In this document: in pieces, positions 22,901 through 37,900 of the stretch
Position numbering within the stretch: the stretch's first letter is position 1
Layout of the letters: every line of letters starts with the position of its first letter
DNA from: Aculops lycopersici
Taxonomy: Eukaryota > Arthropoda > Arachnida > Trombidiformes > Eriophyidae
Assembly: GCA_015350385.1 (NCBI GenBank)
Contig: WNKI01000002.1
Coordinates: 610,006 to 674,005 of the forward strand
Length of the DNA stretch: 64,000 nt
Direction: 5' to 3'
Notes under the pieces: generated by a model
Seen by the model: only the letters and a program-made list of their open reading frames with translations
What the model was told of the DNA's origin: nothing
Databases searched by the model: none
Program-made: the position numbers and the translations under genes

Positions 22901-25900
22901 TAATTCTATCGAATACTTCATCTCGCTTGCACTTCGGCGACATTTTAAATTTGTATTCGACTTTCCAGATCCTGATTGGTCCAGTACACTGACTAAACAA
23001 TCGACAGGTTGAAAGAGTGTGGCAATCGGGTGGTCAAACGGTGACTTTGACCGACCTAGATCATGAATTGATGGCCTATTTGCCGAGCTAACGGTATCTC
23101 GCTCAACAATTCCCTTTGCTTCGTTCCGCGTTAATATAAATGAATTTTTCTCTCTTATCTCGTGAGTTAATCCACTCATATAATTCAAGGAAATCCACTG
23201 CACTTCATTCAGTTGATCCTTATCAGCCGACCATAAATGCGCCACCTGTAGCTTGTCTAATGGCTTACACAAGTACCATTTGTCTCGCTTTGCGTTGCTC
23301 TTCCCGTTCACTCCATCTGGACACTCACCTGGGCTCTCCGGTTGAAAGGTAATTAGCGCAGTATAAAAGTCTAATTGATCATTAGCCGAGGTCGTCGTCG
23401 TTGTTATTGTTGCTTCTCCTCCCGATCTACCAAGTCTGTTCATGTTTCTGCTACTTCTATCGCTTTGTTGTCTTTCACCTCTTCTTATACCATTAAGCTT
23501 AATCTTGTCCAAAACGGAGGCTGCATGCTCATTACTAAACCTCGAATACGCCCGCGACTCCTCGTCGATCATATGAGATATTTGAACTAAACGAGAATAC
23601 TCATTGTTCGTTTCGGAGGATTTGCCCGAATCCAGCGGCAATTGCAGATAGAAGTGGCGACGATCGCTAGGATCTTGGTTTGCCGTACTGGCTATCACAA
23701 TCTGATAGTGGTACAAACAAGTTGGTGAACCGGCGCCGGACCTGATAAAGTGCCTGCCATGGCTGTGATGCGATATCATCCTATCAGCATCACCAGCATC
23801 ACTATCCGACGAATTACTTGAACCACTTTCTCCCTCGTCGTTGAAATTGTCATCATCAGATTCCATCTCACCCTTATTCTCAAACTTCCCCTCTCCACTT
23901 TTAGCATCCATTTCCATTTGAACAGCCTCCTCTCTCTCCATCCTCTCCACTTGCTCTAGCAATTGATCCTCGTGTTCTTTAATAAAATCCAGCCCAGTAT
24001 GGACACAGTCCGAGCTATTTGTTGCACAAAATCCGCACTCACCTGCCTTGAAGGCAGCGTACGAAACACACCGATAGGCCATTGGAGTACAGGTTTCATT
24101 GAATATCTCAAACTCAGAGCCAGATACGCGGTGAGCACCAGGTCCAAAGACAGTGCCAGCTAGAGGGATTCCGATAAAGTCGAGGAGATTGTGAGAGTAA
24201 GAGTGAGCGCAAGTTATATCAAAGTTGAACGCTTTGTCAAGATCTAAACTCATTAAGCTCGAAAAACGGTCGGCTGGATTGAAACTCGAGCACTCAGGTT
24301 GTTTGACTCCTCCATTTATAAATATATCAAAATGGGCACAATTTTCTTCCAGGCCAAAGAAGGTGGTATCTGTGTGTAGAGCAACCACAATATCCGCGCT
24401 TTCAGGTGACAAACGACGTGCACCCGAGTGGAGGTAACCGGATTTGCTTGCAATTCTATAGTCCTCCGAGTTTGTAAAGAAATCTTTAAAAACTGAGAAA
24501 CATGGACCAGCTGGATCTAGAGCAGTGATGCGGCCGATGGAACCAACCGCGTATCCAATATAAGCACTAATGTGAGCGCCTAGCGAGTGTCCAATCAAAT
24601 GATAATTACTGGCACTAACTTGATTAGTCTTAATCTGGAGTTCGGTTATGAAGTCGGCAATAAGCTGGCCTACGAATTTGGTGTTGGCAACAGAGGCGCT
24701 GTAGTCGATGGGCAAAAGGGGCTTTGATCCGCCGGACCAATCGACAATGAAAACGTTAGCCTCTGTTGCATTCAAGATCATATCCTTCACCTTGCACATC
24801 CAAGTATCACTATCCCAACTAGCCAAAAATCCGTGGACGAGCACATAAGATCGGCCGGTGGGGTTGTATAATCCTGAATCAATCAATTCTCGCATAATAT
24901 TTGCATCGTGAACACCATTTGTTTGCGGGAAGTCATCATCATCGTAGTCATTGTAAACGGATGAGATGTTTAGGTTGATCTCAATGGATCTCTGGCAACC
25001 ATAAGTCGATGGTCCATGTTTCTTATATGAAAAAAAGTGCAATACTGGATTCTTTGACCAACTTGGTGTTCGCTGAATTAAACACAGGCTGTCGAATTGT
25101 GCGTCAGTTTTATTGGGTGAAGATGTACTTCCGCCCATAATTATGCTTCTACCTGCAATTTTACTATTACTCCTACCTGTTGATCCTCTTCTACCATTCA
25201 TAATACTAACTTCATTGGTCGGTTGCTGAATTTTTCTTCCAATCGATCTACCAATTGAGGTGGCAGCATTATACACCGACGAAGTTGTTTGCTTCAGCAT
25301 GCTACCCGCAGACTCGAACGCGCTTCCCATGGAATCGAAGAAGCCGCATTTGGCCGTGGGTTGATTAATGGCCAAGAGCAAAATTCCAATAACCGTTACC
25401 ATGGTGAGGCTAAATTTGTTGATCGATCTCATTTTTTTTCTCATTTTGATGAACTGTCTTGGATGTTTCTTCTTAGAAAAATTTTTGGCCTTTGCTATTG
25501 GCTAGAGCTGAACCTTGGGTCAGCCGTTTGGTGCAACTTAATCGTGTGTTGATTTACTCCTTCCCGAGAAGACATCTGTTTATTTTATTACATTGAAGTG
25601 AGGGCACAATTATCATGTCGCTTGCCAACACTATTCGTCTATCTTTTGTTTAGCATCACTGACGTGCTTATACACCGAGGGTGCTAATCACAACTCAGTG
25701 TCTAGCAATCAACTTGAATGTCATCAACTTTTATGCGCCATACTGAAGTGCCAATAATCTAACAATGAACTTCAACTTACTCGCTAGTTGATGCTGTTGC
25801 AGTTTCAATTCCCTAACTCATGAGAATATCATTATAATGTTGCTCCGATTGATATTTGACTCTTTCTCACCCTCTCTTTCTTTCCCTCTCTTTTGTTACT

Positions 25901-28900
25901 TGAGGTTACAATGAAACAGAAACGAATTTGTCCATCCAAAGAGTTGGCAGTCCAATCTGGAACGAATGCTGAGAGCTCTAAAGCTTGTGTCGAGAGGCTA
26001 CCCTCTACTTATGGACTGATGCTGGTGTTGTTGCGCTTCTCAATTTGATTCAACAAGTGCCTCGACGATTGGACTGACAGAAAACATCTCAATCAATGAG
26101 TAGCGAGTCATCAACTTGTTTTTGAAAGCAATCATTACATCCTGTACTCTCCCACCAGACTGCTTAATTTACAACACGATTCCGTTGTGCTGGCCCCATA
26201 ATACAAGGCTTTGAACAAATATAAACCGGAATGCACTTTGTCATTTTTCTCATAAGCATCAAGCCCACCTGCTACTCCCTCTATCTCTGTGCCCCGTTAG
26301 ATGTAATTTTGTCGCACTCGATGTACCTGACTAGTTGGTGACGATCGTTGATTGCAACCGGACACAATGTACTCGAGTACCTAGCTCTTACTCTGAATGT
26401 GCGTGTTAGTTATTGAGCGTGTTTTTCGTCATTGCAATCGTTGTGATTCGCGCCCAATGGTTTGTCGTCGTTGTTTGGCCAAACGATCGACGTTGATGTC
26501 GCACCGGTGAGCGAGGGATGACGGGAACAATTTTGTTATCACCAAGTCAGTGGTGATAAAACAAAAGTAATTGCCGCCGGTAGAGTTAATGGAGTCGTTA
26601 AATGTAGGCGTCGGTGTAGTGGCGAATGTGGGATGAGGAGAGCGAAGAAAATGTTTGTTATGGACAGTTAGTAATCTTCCAAAAGGTGGCTGTCGATCTC
26701 ACTAGTTCTAGCAGACAGTCAGACTGACAGATAGATAAACAATTCTACACTTACCCTGGCGATATGTTGCTCATATAATTCAACTCCATTTTATCCGCCA
26801 AAACAATGCCATGAAAGTAGTAGCTTATGATTGACTCACTAATTCTTCTTGGTGTTTCAGTTGTGTTTAGCAACATGGTTATTTCGACAAGATTATCTCT
26901 TCCTCTAGCTTGCTGCCCAATGTGGACGCCATCATGAACCCGTTGTAGTTGACGTGCGTTCTCCTTCAATGTGAAACCTTTGAAAAAGTGTCCTGAACTA
27001 TCGACCAACTTAACGGTCATATGCAATATACTTCTACCTGTTGATGCGGAAATTCTCTGAGCTTGCTTATTTATAAACGAATTCTGTTGCCGATTGAAGG
27101 GGTTGCCTAGTGCCGCGCTTGTTGCTGGTCGATTGGATGCCAGTTTGTTGGGCGCCAGTCGGTTGCTCACAATCATTCGTTGTAGTCGAGGTTCGGAAAT
27201 GAGTATCCTAAGTTGATAGTAGTTGACGCAAAAAGGAGTTATGGGTCCAGTACCTAGATAGTACAGCGGACCGAGGAGAGATCCGGGCGGTGGTTTCTGG
27301 CCACCTAATGGCATGGGTACCAAATCGATGTCGGGTCTATCGGCTTGAAATCTACTAGCTGGCTGCTCGACTGATGGTGCTAAAGTGCTAGTGGTTGCTG
27401 TCATTGTGGCCTCAGTCTGAAGCCTCATGACTCTTGTCTCCTCCCTCGTCGGTGGCGGCGGCTGCACCGAGGTTGGCATCGAAGGAATCTCATCCGAGTA
27501 TTGTGATGGGTTATCATTATTCTTGCTGCTACTAATCGACTTCCGATTCTTGAATTTCTCACTCAACTGGCTCAGGTGAGTTCTGTGACCAACATCACCT
27601 GTCGCCAGTGAGGTCCAGCCCTCGGCTAGCGCATTCCTAGCTTCCATCTTGATCTTATCCACAGCTAGGGCTAGCCGTTGCCGTTGGCTAAGCGCCGATT
27701 TCGTTGGTGTCGTCGTGACCGTTGGAAAAGATCCCGCTTCACTATCATTGTCATTTCTCTTCTTTATCTCATTTATTCTCGATGAAGAAGAAGTGGATGA
27801 CGATCGCTTATCAATTCCGTTTGGATAAATGTCCTGGATAAGTGATAGTGCGGCCTCGACCACCACGTCTCTTTGGTGCGGGTTAATGGTTTCGGGCGAG
27901 ATGTTCATCTTGCTAAAGGCCACTGATATGGGCGGCAAACTCATAAGGCGACACTGATTGTTCAACGTGTCGCAATGGCCACACTTGCCGGCCAGGTATT
28001 GCTCATAACTTGGGCATCTATAACCGACTAATTGACATTGATTTGGATTGCTACTGAGATCATCTTCATAAAGCGCCAGCGCTCTCATGTGGCTGCATGG
28101 TGTAAATTCGCCCTCGCTATTGAACAGGAGCGAAACCGATGAGCTGGTCGAGTTTTTCAACTCAGATTGGCCACCGCAACCAATTTGGTCTCGGCCACCG
28201 TTGACCAAAAAATTGGCTTGAGCTCCGTCGAGCGGATTGTCAAAAAGGTTTAGCGAGACATGAACGGCTTGAGTGTCGAGCGCATCGTCTGGACTTAACC
28301 GAAGCTTGGGCTCTGAGAAGAGTCGCCCGAAGCACAGGCCAACGGGATCTAAGTGAGTTATTTTGCCCAACCTGTGGCCGGCCCTGTTCATTGCCTTACC
28401 CGTAAAGCCGGCCACATGACAGCCCAGCGAGTGGGCGATAATTTGCAAATTGGCTGCCGGCGTTTCACATCTAACCACCATGGCGGAGAGGAAGCGAGCA
28501 ATCAGTTGACCGACCACCTGGGCATTAACTGCCGCCTTGATATAATTAGCTCGCGGCACTGGATTTGCACCATTGAACCAATCCACAATGACAACATTAT
28601 ACTTGTGCTGTCTAATGGCAACATCCAAATCCTCTGTTAGCACATAGCTTCCGTTGCTTTCGTGCGCCATCTCAAATGCTCGCAATGTTCGTTCGCTAAC
28701 AACTTTATTTAAATCCAGCAGGCGATTCTTGATATTCGTTAGACCATCAACAAGTGTGTAGCCAGCTAAATATCCGTGAATTAGCACTACCGTCTTTCTT
28801 ATTGGATCAAATTTTCCATTTGCAATGCACTCAGTTTCGCTTGGATTTATTGGCAGCTCGTAGGGAACATCGGCAAAGTGTTCGTTGAATAGTAGAAATC

Positions 28901-31900
28901 TTGGCACTAAAGTCTCCTCGCCGTCTGGCTTGAAAACAGCGCCACAATTAACGCCTCCCAATTTGCTGACCACAAACTGAGTAGCGATCTCGCCAATCGA
29001 TGCCAAATTAAACGAGTTCTGTGCCCAATCAATTAGCCGCTTCAAGTCGCCGTCCGCGCCTAGCGCACCAAGCAGCTGGGCCATCGAGGATTGAGACTGT
29101 TGTCGCGAGCTCATTTCGGGCAACCTGTTGTTGTTATCAAACTTTTTTTGCACTTCCTCGTCGCCGTTGTCCGCCTCCTCACTGTTGCTACTGCCAATAA
29201 TGTTGCCCGTATTTAGAGCTGGTGCCTTGCCTCCGCCGTATTGCCTATGCAATAATTTCAATATTTCAATTGCAAATCTTTCCCTCTCTGTCATCGGTCT
29301 TGACGTAGGCTCGCCACTACTGTCGCTCTGTGTGTCTTCGTTTTCATGATTTAAATGCCCCTTCGCATTGAGCTTCTCTCGCTGCTCATCTGATTCCTTG
29401 TAGCCAGTCTCTTGAACTGAATGATCGTCGTCTGGCTTAGTATTCAGCTCATGATCTTTAGTCAAGAGTGAATCTAGTGAGCTGTCGACGACCATCGATG
29501 GCTTCCATTCGTGCACCGAGCCGCTTGTTGGGTAATTGAAAGCGCTGATCACCTGAAAGCAAAGACTCAATGAGAGCATTACAACCAGCACTGAATACCT
29601 TTCTACTTTTGGACTGCCATTTTGTTTGTGATTTGTTAATCTACCTTCTTCGCTTGTTTCGAATAAACTTGCATCTTTCTCTTGCGAACTCATTTTTGGC
29701 TTATCTCTTCCAATCATTTTGAGTGTCTATGTTTGTAAATGGCGGTCGGTGTTAAAGGTAACTCTCGCAGCTGCTACTTGATCTTGTTAATAACTTGCAA
29801 ATCGATCGATTTGGCTTCTTGGTTCTTGCTTTCGATATTCCTCGCTTTGCCAGATCAACAACTGTACACATTGAGATCAATTTGAATCGAAATGGCCGCT
29901 CATTAGTATCCAACTCAATCTAAAGAGTGAGAGCAAATTCGTGACCACCTCACGGCCAGCAATCGAGGCAAAGGTATACCTAGCTGACAACGACCACAAC
30001 CTCAACAACAAGAAAACTAGCTGATAGTTTCTTGTTGATTATATTGAATGTTGTGTTGAGCGGAGTCGAAAGGTAACAGCTCGCACTAATATACGACAAC
30101 AACGAACGGATTGACCAAAGAGGCTAACTATAACATTTTGCAACACCTCGTCTCAAACTCTCACTCGTTCGCTGCCATGAAGTGTCGCAAATAGATTAAT
30201 TTACTCCTTAGTTGGTTAGTTCATTTACGATCATCACTAGTCCCGAGTAAGAGGCTCTCGCGGGGAAACAAGTTTTTGAGTATCATCATCGTCGATTCTT
30301 GTTATGTTATGTTTATGTCTGAGCCGCTCTCCTATTGCCACTATCGCCGCCGTCCAGTCGCTATGTTTCCCAACATTTTACCCGGCTATCAGCAGACGAG
30401 GTGGTTACTTTTTCCGCTTACTCATTGGAGAGAAATAAATTCACTTACCACAAGCGACAACTAGATCAATCCATCAAGTCATTTACGCTCGCCAAGAAGC
30501 CACTTGTCGCTAACCACTGGCGCAGTTACTTGCCTCAAGTTCCTAGTTGTCGTCATGAGCTAGCATAGTGAGCCAGACTCTTCCTCTTCCTGGCTAACTT
30601 AACGACCGGCCAACAAACCAACCATATAATTTTACTCAAGTCACTAGAAACTAACCAATTCTATTTTGTCCTTCCTCTTTAATACAAACAACAACAACAA
30701 CAACAACACAATCGCTACAGTCTACGCAAAACTGTTGGTCCCAATAGCATTAGGGATCCCGTAACAGGATTCACGTGTCTCCATCATGCAGCTCTCAATG
30801 GCCATGCCGAATGTGTGAAGTTGATCTTAAGCCATGGAGCTCAAATGAACTCCGTCGACTACAAGGGCTCGTCTGCTTTACATCTCGCAGCTTGGGCAGG
30901 TAATCTAAATGTAGTGCGAACTTTACTCAATTTCCGGACCGCAAGCCGCTCTCCCTCGTCGTCGTCGTCATCCTCTTCGGCTTCACCAGCTAAAGAGAGT
31001 GCCAGCAGTCGATTATCGAAGGATAAAGAGAATTGGTTGCCTGATGGGCAACAGAGGCAACAGCAGCAACAACATGGAGGAGGTAAACACGAGAAGCACC
31101 CTCAGGAATCGGCTAACATCGATCTATGCAACAACGACAACCAAACTCCCCTCTCGCTAGCCAGCCAATTTGGCCACGATGGAGTTGTTAGTGAGCTACT
31201 AAAACACTCGGCAAATGTCCACCTGCGCAACAACCACTTTGAATCGCCCTTAGATCTTGCCTGTCTAAATGGCCGCCTGCAAACGGTTGAACTTTTGCTT
31301 AATTCCACGCCTAGTTTGGTGGCCGACTTACGCAAGAGCAGATCGTCGATTTTGTTGCGCGCTGAAGTGTATAGACAAAACTCGCGCTTGAACCATGAAA
31401 GTTGTCCACCTTCAAGCTTAACAAGTGATAACGCTAATCTCGTAGCATCGCCAGTTTCAGCGACGGCAACTCTATCTCGAATGTCAAACAACGTGAGCTC
31501 AACAAGTGGTAGCGGCGGTCACAGCCGGCGAGCCAGTGGAAGCGGATGGTCATCGTTACTCCGCGGCTCGCGTCGCGAATCATCTAGCTCAACGGCGGTA
31601 AGTGTGGCCAATCAATCGTCGTCGCCTTCATCGCCGCCGACGACAACGACGACGGGAAGCAAGCGGCAAGCGCCACTGGCAACAAGTGGCCAACTAATGC
31701 AACTTCGCCAGTTTCAAAGCTGTGACTCTCAAGCGGCAAGCTTATCGCCGTTACTCATGCAGCATCAGGTTGGTGTCGCCGGTTGGCCAGCAGTATCAGC
31801 AGCCACAGGCGCCGATAATCTAGTCGACCGGCTGCTTGACCACTCGCCTTTACACTATGCAGTGCGCCGCGGCCACTCGGATGTCGTTCAATTGCTATTA

Positions 31901-34900
31901 AAAACTTACGGCGCAAATATATTACAAATTACATCGCTTGGCAGTGTGCTACATGAAATTGCACTCAATAACGGAAAGCACAGCGATGTAATGCGCCAGC
32001 TATTTCGTCACATCAGCGACCAGGTGCAACTCGAGCAAGCTCAAAGTGACTCGGGCTCTTCGGCTGATCAAGACCAGAAATGTCAGCAAAAACGCCTAGA
32101 TCAGTTGGAAAAGTTTCTCAATCTTAGTAATGCACAAAACAAGACTGTTTTTGAGGTACTCAACGAGATAAACAATAGATCTGCACAGGAAATCAAGAGA
32201 TTGATCTATGATTTTAGCGAACAAATACAAAATCAATTCAATGCCGCCACAACCTCAGCCGCTAGAGGAGGCATGTCAGCATCTTCGTCATTATTAGCTA
32301 GTCAGCAGCATAATCATTCGAATACTAGTCAACAGAAGCAAAGACAGAGCAACAATAACTTGGCCGACTTGGGAGTGACGAATCTGATGGTCGAAAATCG
32401 ATTGCAACAACAATCGCAGCAACAAGTGGCTCGATATCAGCATCAAATCCAGGCCAGCGATTTGAGGCAAATAGAAACGTTTGCCACCATGAAACGAGTG
32501 CCAAAGCAGCAACGAAGTGCAATAGCAGAGAAGACTAATGAGCTCAATCAAATGAACAACATGATGTTGACCAGACAGCAGCAGCAAGTCAATCAGCATC
32601 AACCACCATCAAATCCACTCTTACCCTTTAACGGGACTCAAACAATTGACAGGCGGCGAACAAGTGCCAGTAAACGGCAACAACAGCAGCAACAACAGTT
32701 TGTTGTTGACTTTGCGCCAAACATTGGCGGCCATAATTACGACCCCAACCATTCGACGTTTTCAAAAGCAAAGGCAGCTGCTGCTACAAGTGGCAGCCAG
32801 CAACAATTAAGTTATAACAATAACATCAATCACCAAGCTGCGATGATGAATCAGCTTTCTTTGCAGCAATTACAACAGAACTCGCCCATGATGACACGCT
32901 CAGTCTCAAACTTGAGCTCGGTGTTGCGTCCAACGCAGCAACAGCACATACTCAATCCGAGAGGAGAGAATGATGATTACAATGCCATAATGTGGCACCA
33001 GTGGCTTGCCAGTGGCGCCGGCCACCAATTGCCTCCCGGTAGTGACTTTATGAAGAGTGGTAACGGCCACCAAATTCCACACCAAGATTTGCGACATCCG
33101 GTGGACAGTTTTGTCGAGATGCGCAAGAGGCGTTCGAGAAGTCGAGATTCGGGCTCCATACTCAAAGAGTCCGCAGAGTTCACGCCCGATCCAACTAGTA
33201 ATGGTGTTGGTCATCTACATCAGCAGCAGCAGCAGTCGCATCGAGTAAATGCAGATGCGAGTTTGAGAACTAACAACATCAGTGAGAACTCAGCTAGTCA
33301 AATGGCCACCAACATGGTAGGCCAACTACAGCAGCAACAACATCAAATGTCATGGGCTGCTGTAGCCAACGGCGATCTACTCGATGGTTCGTCGGCAGTC
33401 TCGGCAGGCGCCAGCGCTGCTGCTCACCTGGTTCGATCGCAAACCGACTGCAGCCACCTGATGGGTCGTTTCTTCGGCGATCAGTCGAGCTTGACGGAGC
33501 AAAATCGGCTGATGCTAATGTCCGCCGGACTGCAACAGAAGCACCAGCACCAACCTGTCGCCTTGCATCACCAAGTTGGTGGAGCTCCATTGCAAGCTCA
33601 AGCCCAGGCTCAGGTAGTTGGAAATTTGGATCGCAAGACCATCAATCGTCATTATCATGTTTACGAGCATGAATTTTATCCACCGCGGATACTGCCCCAA
33701 CAGCATCAGCATCAACAGGTAGCCGGTGCGCAGTATCACCGCTCAGTTGGCTCGTCGAGCGTTAGTTATCCAATCGGCATTGAACAGCAACAGAGGCAAC
33801 AAGTGGCCAGTGGTAAACAGAGTGCAGCAATTGCAATAGTTCCGCCGTTTGGGCTACACGGAGATCAAAGATCAAGTGCTAGGAGTGGTGGGAATTTTAT
33901 GGTACAAAGCGACAATGCAACAAGTAGCAGTATTGACAACAACTTACAGCAAAGTCAAATGTCCACCAAGGGCACAGACAGCAGGTTGAGCTTGAATTTG
34001 GATTTAGCCACTCAGCAGCAAATGTTCTACCATTCACAACAACAACATCAACATCAAGGTGGAAGTCAATCAAGACACCAAGACCCTTATCAATTTGAGT
34101 CGACACAGCAGCAGATGGATAGATTCTTAGGTCGCCATTCGCGCAAAGCAGCAATCCCACAAACAGCTAGCTTTGATCTAGATCAGTTGCAAAATTGTGA
34201 TGGAAATTTGAGTAGTAGCAGTGGGGATTATCCAAATGATAGCAGTGGTTGTCAATCAGTAGCTGATCAACAGAAACGAAGGGATCTCATTGAATTACAG
34301 CGCAAGTTGATGGCTAAACAGCAACTCGACTTCCTGCCCAACAGCCAAAGCCTGGAGAGTCACTTAAGCGAACCATATTTGTTTGAGTCAACTCGCCGGG
34401 CACTTATGCAGGACTTTGACCGAATGATTGGCCAGGAGTTACTAAATCGCGATCATAGATCCATCATTGGCAACACCAAGCAAATGCCGACTAAACCGAC
34501 CAAACTTACTGGTGTCTCCCTTGACATGGACAAGTATGGCGACAGTTTAACGGTGACTGGAGTTCGTGTTACGATTCCCGACGATTATTCGCATGATCAG
34601 AGAGGAAAGGTTTCATCGAGTTCGCGTCATTCATTGGGTGGTCAGAGGAGATTGTCGCAAGGATCCAAGACCTCGAGAGATAGCGACGAGCTCAAGGTAA
34701 ACATTGGAGAAGCACCGCAGTCAGTTTCAAATGGAACCCAAACTATGAACTCTCCCTCAGTCTCAAGTGTTAACTCATCAAACTCATCAAACTCATCACT
34801 TGCTTCCAAAGCGAGACAGCAACGGCAAGGAAAAGAGTCAGTCATCTACGATCTCCCTTCGACAGCCTCAATTGGTCAAACAAACACTTCCGGTCAGTGC

Positions 34901-37900
34901 CAAATTGGATCTGGTCAATCATCCACAGGTGGTCCCAATAAGAGCGTCAGAGTTCCAAGTAGAATCTCAATAACCGAGCCGCCAAGAGAGCGACCACCTC
35001 CACCGCCTGCCTTAACGACCCCTTTGCAAGTTGTGGCCATCAACCACCTCGCAGGTGGTGGTGGTAGCACAAACGATTCCTGCTCAAGCAACTCCAACAA
35101 CTCCAACGTATCATCAGGCGGAAGCACTCAAATCAGTATCGGCAATACTCATCATCATGATTCCAAGATTCGTGCAAACTCAACAAGTGGTGAAAGTGGT
35201 GGGCTTTTGCTTAAGATGGCCTCGAACGACTCAACGACTAGTAGTAGCGGGTCTCACGCTTCGTCATCCTTCCGTCGGTTTCCTCCGGTGACCAGCAACA
35301 CAAATATGGCGCCTCTTCTTTTGAACAACGATCCAGATTCGGGTATTTGCACAAGCAACTCTCCAGCAAGCACCAGTCATGACTCTGAGGATTTACTTGA
35401 AATAAATAACCAGCGTCAAGCTACCTTCCTAACAACGCATTCTAAACCTGAACCGAGTCCTCGTGGTTTGATCGGCAAGACGAAACTAGGCTTAGCAATC
35501 GAGCCTCATCAACAAACAACGGTCAACCATCCGCCGCCACCACCATCACCTCATACTGCTCAACAATGTATCGAGGACGCGTTAATGCCTCTAGATAGGG
35601 TAAGTCCATATCCCTTAGTTCACTCAATACTTAATTTAGTTGCCACAATCCTAACCCAATTTATAATTTGCTTCCTTAATACAATACCATCGCTCTGGTA
35701 TATATACATAGCCATTTGAGTTGATCAACCAAGCAACAAGTCCCTTGTCTGTTGCAAGCCCTAGCGGCATTGGTCTAGTAGATCGATGGCTTGCACACGA
35801 TGACGACGATGACCAAAATGCCACCACCGTAGCCACAACTACATATACCCCCGCCACTACTACATGCATTAAGCCGGAAGCTGACTATGAAAACTGTATC
35901 TCGCTTCAGGAGCAACTGAGAAAAGATGAGCTAATAAGAGCGCAAATGGACAAAGCAGTTAGAGGTAGTTTGCATGAAACTAACTCGGATGATGATAATC
36001 ATAATGAAGACGATGATGGAGATTATGCCGACTCACTAAGTTCAGCTAGCATGTGTAATATAGCCAATGATCGAATTCGTGAAATGACTGAAACTAGCTC
36101 GCCTCTGTTACCTGACGAACCTGTGAATACTCACGAATACGGTCATCGTCCATCATCACCGATCGAAATTAAGGGCAAAGAGCTGAAGCTGCAGGTAGTA
36201 ATTAGTGACGAGAACGATCAAACTGTTGATGGCGAACAAGTTTTTTATATCAATCCTTCAGTAAGTTTAAGTGGCTTTGCATTTTCGTTCTGCTTTCTTC
36301 CCCTAAAATATAATCCGAAGAAACTCAATCACTAACAAGAAGAATCTCCATTAATTTCGTTTATATAGGAATTGAGGAAGATAACAACTGATCGACACAA
36401 GACTCAGGTTGACGCTGGATCTCTTACTGATGAGGATCTATGCGCCACCATCGACAAGGATTCGGGTTACATCCGATTCACTCTAAGGAAGCGCAAGAAC
36501 AATGGTAGCAATGAGGATGCGTCCTCGATGATTGGCCATGGCCCAAGCTCAATGATAGACTCTGGATCAGCTCAAGAGTCAAATCAAGCTAGCACTGTTG
36601 CAAAAAAGAGTCGTCTTAACTCATTTGTTGCTTCAGATATGACAGAGTTTACATTCAAGCCAAACAAAGTTGAGTCAATGAAAGTGAGAGACTGGTTTGC
36701 CTCCAACCTCGTTGCTCTTTGTGACTATGCCGATACTCTTATTGCGAGTGGATTCGACAGTTTGAAGTTTTTTAACGATACTCATCTAATCAACGACGAA
36801 ACCCTGGAGGCGATTGGAATCTTGGACGAGTCCCACCGAATGCTTATTATCGATAGGGTGCGCAGCCAATTACCTAAATCCAACCTCGACGACCTACTCC
36901 AGCCACTTGATAGTGACAGCAAAAGGATATCACAAGAATTGTTTGAGGTTCTCCTGATGGATTGTCTGAAGTCAACTGGCAACATTGTTGATTTTGAATC
37001 ATTGAAGTCGAATCTAGTCAAAAAATTACCTTTAGGTTATTCATTAAGATTAAAACTAGCATTAGAATCAATCGATAAATTGATCAACTCACAGCAACCT
37101 GAACCGGAAGCTGTAGATCAGCAACAACAATTGAGCAAGCAGGTATCGACTGATTCAAGCGAGTTAGAGATGGATACCAGTAAGGCTTCGGGAACATCGA
37201 GCTCATCTAAGGAGTCTGTTAGATCTATCGTAATGCTACCTATAGCTCAACGAGCACCTCCGCAGCAATCAATCGAAAAACAATCTGTGCAGCGAGAACA
37301 ACCTACAGAAGTCGAGAGATTGAGTCCGATAACACCAACTGAAAAACTGATCAATGATATTGGCAAGGCGCCTAAAGCTGAACCTGAGCCTGACATTGAG
37401 GACACACAACAAACAGAAAGAGAGAAACCGGAACCGACTGATAAGGTGGCGAGAAATACAACGATTGAAAAGCGTTCAGTGGCGCTGGTCACTAGATCTT
37501 CAAGTGGATGCGGCTCCCTGGTTAGTGAGGTAGCTAGAAGACTTGAGGCTGCGGCTCAGACCAACGGACCCAAGTTGAAGCCTGTTGCTGCGGCACGAAA
37601 GTTTAGTGGTACCCCGAGCTCAACCACTGCGACCACAAACAAGGTGACCGCAAGTGAGCCCGTCAAACCATTACCTGCGATCAAGCCTGTTGGCTTAAAA
37701 CCGGAAGTCAACAAAGAATCGTTAAAGGTCAGCCCAATCCGAGAGAGTGAAAATCGTAAAATGAGTCCCATCAAGCCAGCGATGTCAGTTAGGCAAACAG
37801 CGGCCATGTTTGCGCCGGTCAAGACAACAGGTTGGCAGAGGGAAAACATCGAACCATCTGACAAACCGGAGGTTTCTCTTGATAATAACAAGAGTGGCAA

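Noticed and set aside
26400..26620. Open minus-strand frames as the missing last exon of the second lipase
   Set aside because: No convincing splice acceptor in phase and no clear similarity to the end of the paralogue.
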